Positions 1 to 5,923 of a DNA stretch of 7,593 nucleotides are shown here, in pieces. The translations under genes and the position numbers were made by a program. Within the stretch, counting starts at the first letter, position 1; every line of letters begins with the position of its first letter. The DNA comes from Candidatus Aenigmatarchaeota archaeon (lineage in GTDB: Archaea; Aenigmatarchaeota; Aenigmatarchaeia; QMZP01): the NCBI GenBank assembly GCA_016867675.1, contig VGIZ01000022.1:1-7593 (forward strand), written 5' to 3'. A model generated the notes under the pieces. It saw only the letters and a list, made by a program, of their open reading frames with translations, was not told the DNA's origin and did no database searches.

Positions 1-590
1 TCTCCATAAACGATTGCACTCTCATCGGAGCCGAGGTTGCATGCCGCCACTGCCTTGCAATTGAGTTTTGCTGATAAGATGCCGGAAGCCTCCCTCGCGG
101 TCATCCCTATGTCCAGCAGGACAAGCGTGTGAAGCCCTGCCTTCTGGTTGGCCTTTATGGCGTCAAGGATGCTCTTCTCAAACGCGCGCGTGAGCGTGAC
201 AGACCTGCCGAACTTGTAGAGGGAAAGTCCTGTCTCCGCGGCAGCTGTCAGGATGCTGGAGCCGTGGATGACCTTCACAGGCACGCCTGCCTTGCGTGCC
301 TCCGCGACCAGCGTGATGTGCGTTGTGGCGTTCAGCGCGTCCCCGCCTATCAGAACTCCGACATCACAATTCTTTGCTTCCGTAATCAGTTTTTTGGACT
401 CGTTCTCCAATCCCGCCCTTGGAAGTTCAGCGACCTTTTTCCCGATTAGCTTCGACAGCTTGTCGGCGCTGACACTGATGTTGTCAGTGTAGCGCTCAAG
501 GTAAAGCCTTCCGCACTTCCTCGCAGCCTCCAGCGCCTTCAGCGACATGTCCTTCTCGTCATGCAGCCCTATGGAAATGAGGTAGAGCAT
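1..590 (-). CDS. dphB: Diphthine synthase, 3' end cut by the left edge
   Basis: Reading leftward from the ATG at 590, an open frame of 196 codons runs off the window without a stop. The product begins MLYLISIGLHDEKDMSLKAL and has GGDALNATTH (residues 82-91), VKVIHGSSI (106-113) and GLHTLVLLDI (152-161). This is the layout of diphthine synthase (Dph5/DphB), a SAM-dependent methyltransferase that methylates the modified histidine of elongation factor 2 in diphthamide synthesis. It belongs to the tetrapyrrole-methylase fold. In many homologues the motif reads GDPLVATTH, so the Pro-to-Ala change here is mild. Family members are roughly 250-290 aa, so about a quarter is missing to the left. It lies 24 nt after leuD. 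A TTTAAA box over the leuD stop codon, 26 nt from this ATG, and the lack of a Shine-Dalgarno sequence suggest a leaderless transcript of its own. Confidence 0.9.
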   Translation of the reverse strand, partial: MLYLISIGLHDEKDMSLKALEAARKCGRLYLERYTDNISVSADKLSKLIGKKVAELPRAGLENESKKLITEAKNCDVGVLIGGDALNATTHITLVAEARKAGVPVKVIHGSSILTAAAETGLSLYKFGRSVTLTRAFEKSILDAIKANQKAGLHTLVLLDIGMTAREASGILSAKLNCKAVAACNLGSDESAIVYG

Positions 591-613
591 AGAAATGCGT
601 TAAGGAGCGCGGG

Positions 614-619
614 TTTAAA
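614..619 (-). promoter_or_regulatory. TATA-like box for dphB, overlapping the leuD stop codon
   Basis: TTTAAA is centred about 26.5 nt upstream of the dphB ATG at 590. That is the spacing expected when archaeal transcription starts at the A of the start codon. The leuD TAA (617-615) lies inside the box. No Shine-Dalgarno sequence lies between the box and the ATG. The same arrangement recurs at thrC/ychF. Function is inferred from spacing only. Confidence 0.5.
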
Positions 620-1139
620 TGCCTGCAGCCTTGGCTTCCTGCTCCCTGAGCTGCTTCACAACCCACGGCATGAGCCCGCCTGCATCAAGCAAGTGCTGCA
701 TGAAATCCGGAATCGGGTGCGCCCTGTAGGTTTCGCCCTTCGTTTCATTTGTTATGACGCCGGCTCCTGCGTCAATTGACAGCAGGTTGCCCTCGCTTAT
801 CCTGTCAACAGCATCCGGGCACTCTATTACAGGAAATCCCATGTTGTACGAGTTCCTGAAGAATATCCTTGCGAATGAGCGCGCGACAACATACCTTATC
901 CCCGCCGCCTTTATCGCTATCGGCGCGTGCTCCCTGCTGGAGCCGCAGCCGAAGTTCTCCCCTGCCACGATGTAGTCGCCTGCCAGCTCGCCGGCATCCC
1001 TCGCGGCCTTGAATGCCGCATGGTCTGTGTCCTGCATGCAATAGCTTCCAAGAACCTTGGGGTCAGAGGTGTTGAGGTATCTGGCAGGTATTATGACATC
1101 CGTGTCCACGTTGTCGCCGAAAACCCACGCCCTTTTCAT
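615..1139 (-). CDS. leuD: 3-isopropylmalate dehydratase small subunit
   Basis: This 174-aa protein is the small (swivel-domain) subunit of isopropylmalate isomerase. With the Fe-S large subunit LeuC it converts 2-isopropylmalate to 3-isopropylmalate in leucine synthesis. It opens MKRAWVFGDNVDTDVIIPAR and carries the family signature GCGSSREHAPIAIKAAG (residues 64-80). The substrate-specificity loop after IIPAR reads YLNT (21-24). In methanogens the corresponding loop separates isopropylmalate enzymes from homoaconitase (YLRT), so a broader or related hydroxyacid substrate cannot be excluded. I start at the ATG at 1139. The frame continues upstream to a TTG at 1160, but that extension (MNESGGN) does not belong to the family. 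It lies 22 nt after leuB with no TATA-like box between them, so the two are probably cotranscribed. A weak GGGGG lies just before the ATG. LeuC is not in this window. Confidence 0.9.
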   Translation of the reverse strand: MKRAWVFGDNVDTDVIIPARYLNTSDPKVLGSYCMQDTDHAAFKAARDAGELAGDYIVAGENFGCGSSREHAPIAIKAAGIRYVVARSFARIFFRNSYNMGFPVIECPDAVDRISEGNLLSIDAGAGVITNETKGETYRAHPIPDFMQHLLDAGGLMPWVVKQLREQEAKAAGI

Positions 1140-1161
1140 GTTGCCCCCGGATTCATTCAAA

Positions 1162-2334
1162 CTATTTCACGACACCCTCGGCGATGGCGTCGCCGATGCC
1201 TGTTGTCCCCAGCCCGCTTTCTTCAACGTCCCTTGCGGACAAGCCCTTCAGCCTCCCTCCTGACAGGAGGTCGGCCATAGATGTCCTTATTCTCGCGGAC
1301 ATACCCGAGAATGCGTTCATAAACACATCACCATCTTTCCCGTTTTCGTGGAATCTCCTTTCCTCCCTTTCCCCAAAATACTCCAGCATCATCCTGCCCG
1401 CCTCTATTGCAGCAAGCGGGTTTATGACGTTCCTGCCTGTGTATTTCGGCGCAGAGCCGCCGATGGGCTCGAACATTGAGACGCCTTCAGGGTTTATGTT
1501 CCCGCCCGCGACGATTCCCATGCCGCCCTGTATTATGGCGCCCAAATCCGTTATTATGTCGCCGAACATGTTTTCCGTGACTATGACGTCGTAATCCTCG
1601 GGATTCTTCACCATCCACATGCAGCACGCATCAACATGGTTGTAGTCCCTTGTGATGTCAGGATACTGCTCCCCCATATCATCAAACGCCCTCTTCCAGA
1701 GGTCGCCGCAGTTGGTCAGGACGTTCGTCTTGTGCACAAGCGTGAGCTTCCCGGGTTTCCCGTAACTCTTTCTCTTTTTTGCAGCCTCAAAGGCATACCT
1801 CAGGCACCTGTCCACGGTCGGCCTGTCATAAACCATGGTCTGGGTTGCAATCTCCCTTTGCGTCCCCCTGCCCGTCACGCCGCCGTGCCCTGTATAAATG
1901 CCGCCGATGTTTTCCCTGACAACGACAAAGTCAATGTCCCCGGGCCCCTTCCCTGCCAGCGGGCACAGAACGCCTGGATAGAGCTTTACAGGCCTCAGGT
2001 TTATGTACTGGTCAAGGTCAAATCTCGCCTTCAGCAGTATCCCCTTCTCCAGAATGCCGGGCTTTACATCAGGGTGCCCGATGGCTCCCAAAAGGATGGC
2101 ATCATGCCTGCGCAGCTCTTCAACAGCCGAGTCCGGGAGCGTTTCGCCTGTTCTGAGGTATCTCTCGCCTCCGAAATCATATTCATGGAAATCAAAATGC
2201 GTGCTGCCGGGAAACCCGCCGAGCACAGACTGGAGGGCCTTCAGAACCTTTACAGCTTCCCTGACAACCTCAGGACCTGTCCCGTCGCCGGGTATGACCG
2301 CTATGCTGTAGCCCGTCTGACGCCTGTATGCCAT
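1162..2334 (-). CDS. leuB: 3-isopropylmalate dehydrogenase
   Basis: This 390-aa beta-decarboxylating dehydrogenase oxidises and decarboxylates 3-isopropylmalate to 2-oxoisocaproate, the step after LeuC/LeuD. Visible motifs are the N-terminal PGDGTGPE (15-22), the substrate-binding RFDLDQYINLRP (104-115), VVVREN (137-142), HKTNVL (201-206, catalytic Lys202), VDACC (235-239, Asp236) and the metal-binding MFGDIITD (256-263, Asp259 and Asp263). The coenzyme loop reads GGSAPKYTG (292-300). Lys297-Tyr298 sit where NADP-dependent isocitrate dehydrogenase has Lys-Tyr and NAD-type LeuB usually has Asp-Ile/Leu. Adjacency to leuD argues for LeuB over isocitrate or homoisocitrate dehydrogenase. The ATG at 2334 is preceded, 5 nt away, by GGATGGTG, a good archaeal ribosome-binding site. 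It is the first gene of a leuB-leuD(-dphB) cluster. Confidence 0.88.
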   Translation of the reverse strand: MAYRRQTGYSIAVIPGDGTGPEVVREAVKVLKALQSVLGGFPGSTHFDFHEYDFGGERYLRTGETLPDSAVEELRRHDAILLGAIGHPDVKPGILEKGILLKARFDLDQYINLRPVKLYPGVLCPLAGKGPGDIDFVVVRENIGGIYTGHGGVTGRGTQREIATQTMVYDRPTVDRCLRYAFEAAKKRKSYGKPGKLTLVHKTNVLTNCGDLWKRAFDDMGEQYPDITRDYNHVDACCMWMVKNPEDYDVIVTENMFGDIITDLGAIIQGGMGIVAGGNINPEGVSMFEPIGGSAPKYTGRNVINPLAAIEAGRMMLEYFGEREERRFHENGKDGDVFMNAFSGMSARIRTSMADLLSGGRLKGLSARDVEESGLGTTGIGDAIAEGVVK

Positions 2335-2339
2335 CTGCG

Positions 2340-2347
2340 CACCATCC
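2340..2347 (-). promoter_or_regulatory. Ribosome-binding site of leuB
   Basis: Read leftward, GGATGGTG stands 5 nt before the leuB ATG and closely resembles the GGAGGTG complement of archaeal 16S rRNA. It supports the start at 2334. Together with the upstream TATA-like box it implies a short leader of about 15 nt, unlike the apparently leaderless neighbours. Confidence 0.55.
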
Positions 2348-2373
2348 TTCTGACAAAGAATTGAGAGTAAATC

Positions 2374-2379
2374 TTTTAA
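2374..2379 (-). promoter_or_regulatory. TATA-like box for the leuB-leuD cluster
   Basis: On the minus strand CTTAAAAGATTTA is an AT-rich box in otherwise GC-rich surroundings. A start about 26 nt downstream would fall near 2350, just upstream of the leuB ribosome-binding site. It shares the 103-bp divergent region with the promoter of the rightward gene at 2438. Confidence 0.45.
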
Positions 2380-2402
2380 GGCTTTGCGCCTGCAAAAATT
2401 GG

Positions 2403-2410
2403 TTATTTAT
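2403..2410 (+). promoter_or_regulatory. TATA-like box for the unknown gene at 2438
   Basis: TTATTTAT is centred about 31 nt before the ATG at 2438, giving a predicted transcription start within about 5 nt of the ATG. No Shine-Dalgarno sequence is present, so the transcript would be nearly leaderless. The AT-rich stretch 2419-2431 is an alternative but is too close to the start codon for usual archaeal spacing. Confidence 0.35.
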
Positions 2411-2437
2411 GCTTTCGCAACCATAATATAATGCAAT

Positions 2438-3151
2438 ATGGCAGCTGCCTATTCCCTAGGCAAGCCAAATCTTGCTGGTTCTGACACAGATTCCGACACA
2501 TTTTCCTGCCTTCTTGCATCTAGGCCGCCTGTGCATGACGTCAGGCAGGGCATCAGGTACTTCCTGTCAGAAGGCGAGGAGTACGATGAAATTGCCAAAC
2601 AACTTTTTGATGATGGGGAACGCGGCTCTTTCCAGCATCAGTTTTATGAATGGCAGAGGGAGCCTGCAGCCTTCCAGCACGGCACAAAGATGCTTGCCGG
2701 ATACATAGACGAGCACTACGGCGGCGATGTGGATGCGTTTTTTGAAGAGGTGGAGCTGCACACCAGCAGGGTTCTTGAGCTGGCTCTCAGGGGCACGGGC
2801 GGCCGCTGGCTTGACGAAATGCCGCTTAGGGCAAGGATGCTTTCCTACAGCCACGCCGCGAACCATGTGCTGAGGGGCGAGCCGCTCGACGATTTGCCGC
2901 TGTGGGGCGATGTTTTCTTGGTTGCGCACGACATATGGGAAAAAAGCGGCTGCGAAGATGCCATAGTCAACTGGGCTGCCGCCAGTTATGTGGTTGTCAG
3001 CGACACAGCCCACGTAACATATAAGCACACCGGCTGCCAGGATGCCGAGATGAACTGGTTTGTCAGCCAGGGAATGGTCATGGAGGACATCGAGAGGCAG
3101 CATGCGCTGAGAAGGCAGGGCATGGAAGGCGTGACCGCAAAGGCTGCATGA
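2438..3151 (+). CDS. Unknown 237-aa protein with a tandem AH-GC-DA-NW motif
   Basis: I do not recognise this protein as a whole. It is soluble-looking, with no signal peptide or membrane segment, and rich in acidic, aromatic and histidine residues. The C-terminal part holds two copies of a motif 28 residues apart: AHDIWEKSGCEDAIVNW (163-179) and AHVTYKHTGCQDAEMNW (191-207). They share AH at the start and GC-x-DA-x-x-NW at the end. The pattern recalls the short DUF2934 type (AYxLWExxGxxxGxxxxxWxxAE), which often occurs in tandem, but this is a resemblance by eye only. The middle region (residues 40-115) looks helical. The gene stands alone, divergent from leuB and convergent with ychF. The ATG at 2438 is the first usable start, because the ATG at 2431 is in a frame that closes quickly. 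Codon use resembles the neighbours. The stop codon lies in a small inverted repeat. Confidence 0.75.
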   Translation: MAAAYSLGKPNLAGSDTDSDTFSCLLASRPPVHDVRQGIRYFLSEGEEYDEIAKQLFDDGERGSFQHQFYEWQREPAAFQHGTKMLAGYIDEHYGGDVDAFFEEVELHTSRVLELALRGTGGRWLDEMPLRARMLSYSHAANHVLRGEPLDDLPLWGDVFLVAHDIWEKSGCEDAIVNWAAASYVVVSDTAHVTYKHTGCQDAEMNWFVSQGMVMEDIERQHALRRQGMEGVTAKAA

Positions 3152-3166
3152 CGTCACTTATGCAGC
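3143..3166. repeat. Inverted repeat spanning the stop of the unknown gene
   Basis: GCTGCAT (3143-3149) is the exact complement of ATGCAGC (3160-3166), a 7-bp stem with a 10-nt loop. The TGA stop (3149-3151) falls at the junction of arm and loop. No T-run follows directly, so termination is possible but not shown. It is the first of a run of inverted repeats that continues to 3273. Confidence 0.5.
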
Positions 3167-3180
3167 ATCAGCATGTGCTA

Positions 3181-3273
3181 CTGAGTTCTGCAGAACTCAG
3201 GCACGCCAGTGCAAACCATGTTTGCACGTTGTGAGAACTGCAGGTTCTCACCGCCATGAGCATCCTGCTCATG
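3181..3273. repeat. Array of four consecutive 8-bp stem-loops
   Basis: Four inverted repeats stand side by side in the gap between convergent genes. They are 3181-3200 (CTGAGTTC, loop TGCA, GAACTCAG), 3209-3227 (GTGCAAAC, loop CAT, GTTTGCAC), 3231-3251 (GTGAGAAC, loop TGCAG, GTTCTCAC) and 3255-3273 (CATGAGCA, loop TCC, TGCTCATG). Every stem is exactly 8 bp and perfect, the loops are 3-5 nt, and the spacers are 8, 3 and 3 nt. The arm sequences differ, so this is not a copied repeat, although the first and third share a TGAG start and a CTGCAG core. It could be a structured RNA on either strand, a bidirectional 3' barrier for the two convergent genes, or a set of protein-binding sites. No open frame here is convincing. 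Confidence 0.75.
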
Positions 3274-3322
3274 AGCGCAACAGGCATTTATTATGGCATA
3301 TCTGCCGAGGCAACATCTTTGT

Positions 3323-4504
3323 TCAGCGCCTCAGCATTATCTTTATGATGTCGCCGTCCTTCAGCTCATAGTCGGCTGCGACGCGCAGCCTGGTGCGCGC
3401 GTTGACGGCTGCGACGAACTTCTCGGCGAAGTCGGTGTGTATCATGCCCGCCAGCTGGCGAGGGGTCGTGCCCGCAGGAACAAGGTATGCGTCGGGAAGC
3501 ACGTGCCCCTTGCCGCTTCTGAAGTGCGTCTCGTCCTCCACAGGATAGACCACGCGCATGCCGAGCAGGCGGAAGACAGCCTGATTCAGGCATTGCTGCA
3601 CGCCTGTTGAGCCGAACCTCTTCAGCACCCTCTCGCTTATGATTTCCAGGGCCTTCATCTTGCGCGGCTCCAGGTCGGGTTTTATCAGCTTGAACTCCTT
3701 CGCGCCAGGGACGTATTCAATGTCGCCCTCGCGCTCAGCCTTCCTCAGCGCCAGCTCGCACTCGGCAGAGCACGGCACAGACTCAACCTCGGTCTCCTTC
3801 AGCCTTGCCAGCCCTTTCTCTGCTTCAGGCATATCAACCTTGTTCGCTGCGATTATCATGGGCTTAGCCTTCTTCCTCAGGATGCTGACAAACCTCAACA
3901 TATCATCGTTGCTGGGGTTTCCGGATATGTCCACATGCCTCATCGCCGCCTTGACATCCTCGTGCGTTATGCCCAGACCGCTCAGCTGCTTGTATATGAC
4001 ATCATCCAGTTTCTGGTGCGCGGCTTCGGCCTTCCTCTTGAGAGTGTCGTAGTTCTTCTTGAGGATGCCGAGCATCCAGAAGTCAATCTCCTCCTCAAGG
4101 AACAGCACATCCTCCATGGGGTCGTGCGTGCCCGGCGGGCATGGGTTGCCGCCGCTGTCAGTCCCTCCTGAAGCGTCAACTACATGAACAAGCGCGTTGG
4201 CTTCCATGATATCGGACAGGAACTGGTTGCCCAGCCCCCTGCCGAGGTGCGCGCCTGGCACAAGCCCAGCTATGTCAATGAGCCTGACAGGAATGAGCCT
4301 CGTCCCATTCACACACCTTGAGTTCTGGGGCTGGCATTTCACGCCCAGCTGCCTGCACGGGCACGGCGCGGTCACGTAGCCCACGCCCTTGTTGGGCTCT
4401 ATGGTCGTGAATATGCGGTTGGAAATCTCGGCGTCAACAAGCGTGGCTGCGCTAAACAATGTTGTTTTTCCAGTATTCGTCTTGCCTATGATGCCGATTT
4501 GCAT
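3323..4504 (-). CDS. ychF: YchF/OLA1-type GTPase (archaeal form)
   Basis: This 393-aa P-loop NTPase is of the Obg-related YchF family. Bacterial and human relatives prefer ATP and associate with ribosomes, but the archaeal role is less clear. G1 is GKTNTGKT (7-14), a Thr-Thr switch I lies in FTTIEPN (32-38), G3 is DIAG (77-80) followed by LVPGAHLGRGLGNQF, and G4 is NKVD (221-224). The C-terminal end (about 320-393, ending KDGDIIKIM) is a TGS domain, preceded by the archaeal-type helical insert. Cysteines 48, 50, 57 and 64 (CPC-x6-C-x6-C) precede G3 and could bind metal, and related cysteines are typical of archaeal members as I recall them. The ATG at 4504 is favoured because the G1 motif starts at residue 7 and a TATA-like box sits at the right distance. 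It follows thrC by 29 nt but seems to have its own promoter. Confidence 0.9.
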   Translation of the reverse strand: MQIGIIGKTNTGKTTLFSAATLVDAEISNRIFTTIEPNKGVGYVTAPCPCRQLGVKCQPQNSRCVNGTRLIPVRLIDIAGLVPGAHLGRGLGNQFLSDIMEANALVHVVDASGGTDSGGNPCPPGTHDPMEDVLFLEEEIDFWMLGILKKNYDTLKRKAEAAHQKLDDVIYKQLSGLGITHEDVKAAMRHVDISGNPSNDDMLRFVSILRKKAKPMIIAANKVDMPEAEKGLARLKETEVESVPCSAECELALRKAEREGDIEYVPGAKEFKLIKPDLEPRKMKALEIISERVLKRFGSTGVQQCLNQAVFRLLGMRVVYPVEDETHFRSGKGHVLPDAYLVPAGTTPRQLAGMIHTDFAEKFVAAVNARTRLRVAADYELKDGDIIKIMLRR

Positions 4505-4530
4505 AACAACACTGCTTAGAATTGGCGGGC

Positions 4531-4538
4531 TATTTAAA
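4531..4538 (-). promoter_or_regulatory. TATA-like box for ychF, overlapping the thrC stop codon
   Basis: On the minus strand TTTAAATA is centred about 30 nt upstream of the ychF ATG, predicting a start within about 4 nt of it. The thrC TAA stop (4536-4534) is part of the box. No Shine-Dalgarno sequence precedes the ATG. This repeats the layout seen at leuD/dphB. Confidence 0.5.
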
Positions 4539-5892
4539 ATCTTTTCCTGAGCAGCTCTTTCAATGCGCCATACTCGGCCGGTATGGTGTCGTAGCTCTCA
4601 GGTCTATCATCAAGCCCTCTCATGCTCGCGGGAATGTCAGGCTCGAAGCCGAGCTCCTCCATTATAACTTCCGGGAACTTTGCCGGATGGGCGGTTTCGA
4701 TGGAAACGTAAGCAAGTCCGTCTCTGTTCGCAGGTGCAATCTCTTCCAAGGCAGCCCAACCCACAGCGCCATGCGGCTCAAGAAGAAGATTGTGCTCTTC
4801 CCAAGCCCGCCTTATCGTATCTCGCGTCAGCTCGTCGCTTATGCTCGCGGATTTTATTTGCCTTCTCATGGAGTCAATATGCCTTGGCTTCTCTGTCATG
4901 GCGCCATCGTTATCCATGTGTCCGCCGAACATATCCACAATTCTCGCAAGATTGCTGGGATGGCCCACGTTCATGGCGTTGGAAATGCAATTTCTGGATG
5001 GCGCTATCTTTTCGTAATTGCCCGTTTCAAGAAATCTGGGAAACTCATCGTTCTCATTCACTGCGGCTATATACAATTTTGCGGGGAGCCCCATTCCGCG
5101 GGCGATAAGACCCGCTGTCAGGTCGCCGAAGTTTCCTGATGGCACGGAGAACACAGCCATCCCGCCGTCGCGCGAAACCCTGCCGTATGCGTGGAAGTAA
5201 TACACGGCCTGCGGAATCAGCCTGCCCACGTTTATTGAATTGGCCGACGAGAGAGGAAGATATTTCAAGTCGTCGTCGGAAAATGCCGTTTTCACCATGG
5301 CCTGGCAGTCGTCAAACTTTCCATTAACCGAAACGGCTGTTATGTTGCTGCCGAGAGTGGTCATCAGCTTCCGCTGCCTGTCTGTTATCTCCTGCTCAGG
5401 GAAGAGCACGACCATCTTCACTCTTGGTTTGTTGTAGAAAGCCTGCGCCACGGCGCTGCCTGTGTCGCCGGAGGTTGCAGTCAATATCACAAGCTCTTTG
5501 CCTTCCTGCTGGAGGTAATGTGGAACCATCCTTCCCATCATCTGCGCGGCAAAGTCCTTGAATGACGCTGTTGGTCCTCTGTCAAGGCGCATCACATATC
5601 TGCCGTCGCGTCCATTAACCGCTTCTACAGGAACATCAAACGTGTAGGCATCATCGCACATACCCCTCAGCTCCTCAAGCGTGAGGCAATCCCCGACAAG
5701 TTGCTTCATGACGTTCGCGGCGAGTTCGGGATAGCTCATGTCTCGCATTGACGCCATGAAATCTCTGTTAAAAATGGGATAGAACTCAGGCACATACAGC
5801 CCCCTGTCTGGCGCCTGGCCCCTCAACAGGGCCTCCCTGAATGTGACGCTGGGCGACCGCCTGTTGGTGCTGCGGTATAGAAGCTGGGCCAT
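4534..5892 (-). CDS. thrC: Threonine synthase
   Basis: This 452-aa PLP enzyme converts O-phosphohomoserine to threonine. The N-terminal part (YRSTNRRSPSVTFREALLRG, then APDRGLYVPE) is the helical domain of the longer threonine synthases (E. coli/yeast type). The cofactor lysine is Lys112 in GPTASFKDFAAQ (106-117). SGDTGSAVA (141-149) and the phosphate-binding PSGNFGDLTAG (251-261) follow in the expected order. The frame is open upstream to about 5991, but that extension has no family similarity and overlaps cdc6. The ATG at 5892 is preferred because a TTTTTATT box lies about 26 nt upstream, fitting a leaderless transcript. An ATG two codons earlier (5898) falls inside the cdc6 promoter box and is the alternative. 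Many archaea use a different, shorter threonine synthase, so this one may have bacterial affinity. Confidence 0.92.
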   Translation of the reverse strand: MAQLLYRSTNRRSPSVTFREALLRGQAPDRGLYVPEFYPIFNRDFMASMRDMSYPELAANVMKQLVGDCLTLEELRGMCDDAYTFDVPVEAVNGRDGRYVMRLDRGPTASFKDFAAQMMGRMVPHYLQQEGKELVILTATSGDTGSAVAQAFYNKPRVKMVVLFPEQEITDRQRKLMTTLGSNITAVSVNGKFDDCQAMVKTAFSDDDLKYLPLSSANSINVGRLIPQAVYYFHAYGRVSRDGGMAVFSVPSGNFGDLTAGLIARGMGLPAKLYIAAVNENDEFPRFLETGNYEKIAPSRNCISNAMNVGHPSNLARIVDMFGGHMDNDGAMTEKPRHIDSMRRQIKSASISDELTRDTIRRAWEEHNLLLEPHGAVGWAALEEIAPANRDGLAYVSIETAHPAKFPEVIMEELGFEPDIPASMRGLDDRPESYDTIPAEYGALKELLRKRF

Positions 5893-5895
5893 ACT

Positions 5896-5903
5896 CATAA
5901 ATG
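5896..5903 (+). promoter_or_regulatory. TATA-like box for orc1/cdc6
   Basis: CATAAATG is centred about 25 nt upstream of the cdc6 ATG at 5924, fitting a leaderless or nearly leaderless transcript. No ribosome-binding site lies between. The box overlaps the possible upstream start codon of the divergent thrC (5898). Confidence 0.45.
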
Positions 5904-5910
5904 AATGAAA

Positions 5911-5920
5911 ACAATAAAAA
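5911..5920 (-). promoter_or_regulatory. TATA-like box for thrC
   Basis: Read leftward, TTTTTATTGT is centred 24-26 nt upstream of the thrC ATG at 5892. Together with the cdc6 box it fills the 31-bp divergent gap, so the two promoters are interleaved. TBP/TFB binding at one could hinder the other, which is inferred from spacing only. Confidence 0.45.
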
Positions 5921-5923
5921 CCC

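Noticed and set aside
2421..2441. CCATA...TATGG inverted repeat over the start of the unknown gene as an operator
   Set aside because: The arms are only 5 bp in an AT-rich promoter, so chance is a sufficient explanation.
2567..3157. A 196-codon leftward ORF opposite the unknown gene
   Set aside because: It is the reverse-strand shadow of a GC-rich gene. The rightward frame has a promoter box, a sensible start and an internal protein repeat.
3231..3260. GGTTCTCACC as a possible tRNA T-arm
   Set aside because: The flanking bases do not form the 5-bp T-stem, and no acceptor, D or anticodon arm fits. The sequence is explained by the 8-bp stem-loop at 3231-3251.
3143..3273. The stem-loop array as a CRISPR array
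   Set aside because: The stem sequences differ from one another and the spacers are only 3-8 nt. There is no conserved repeat and no unit of CRISPR size.
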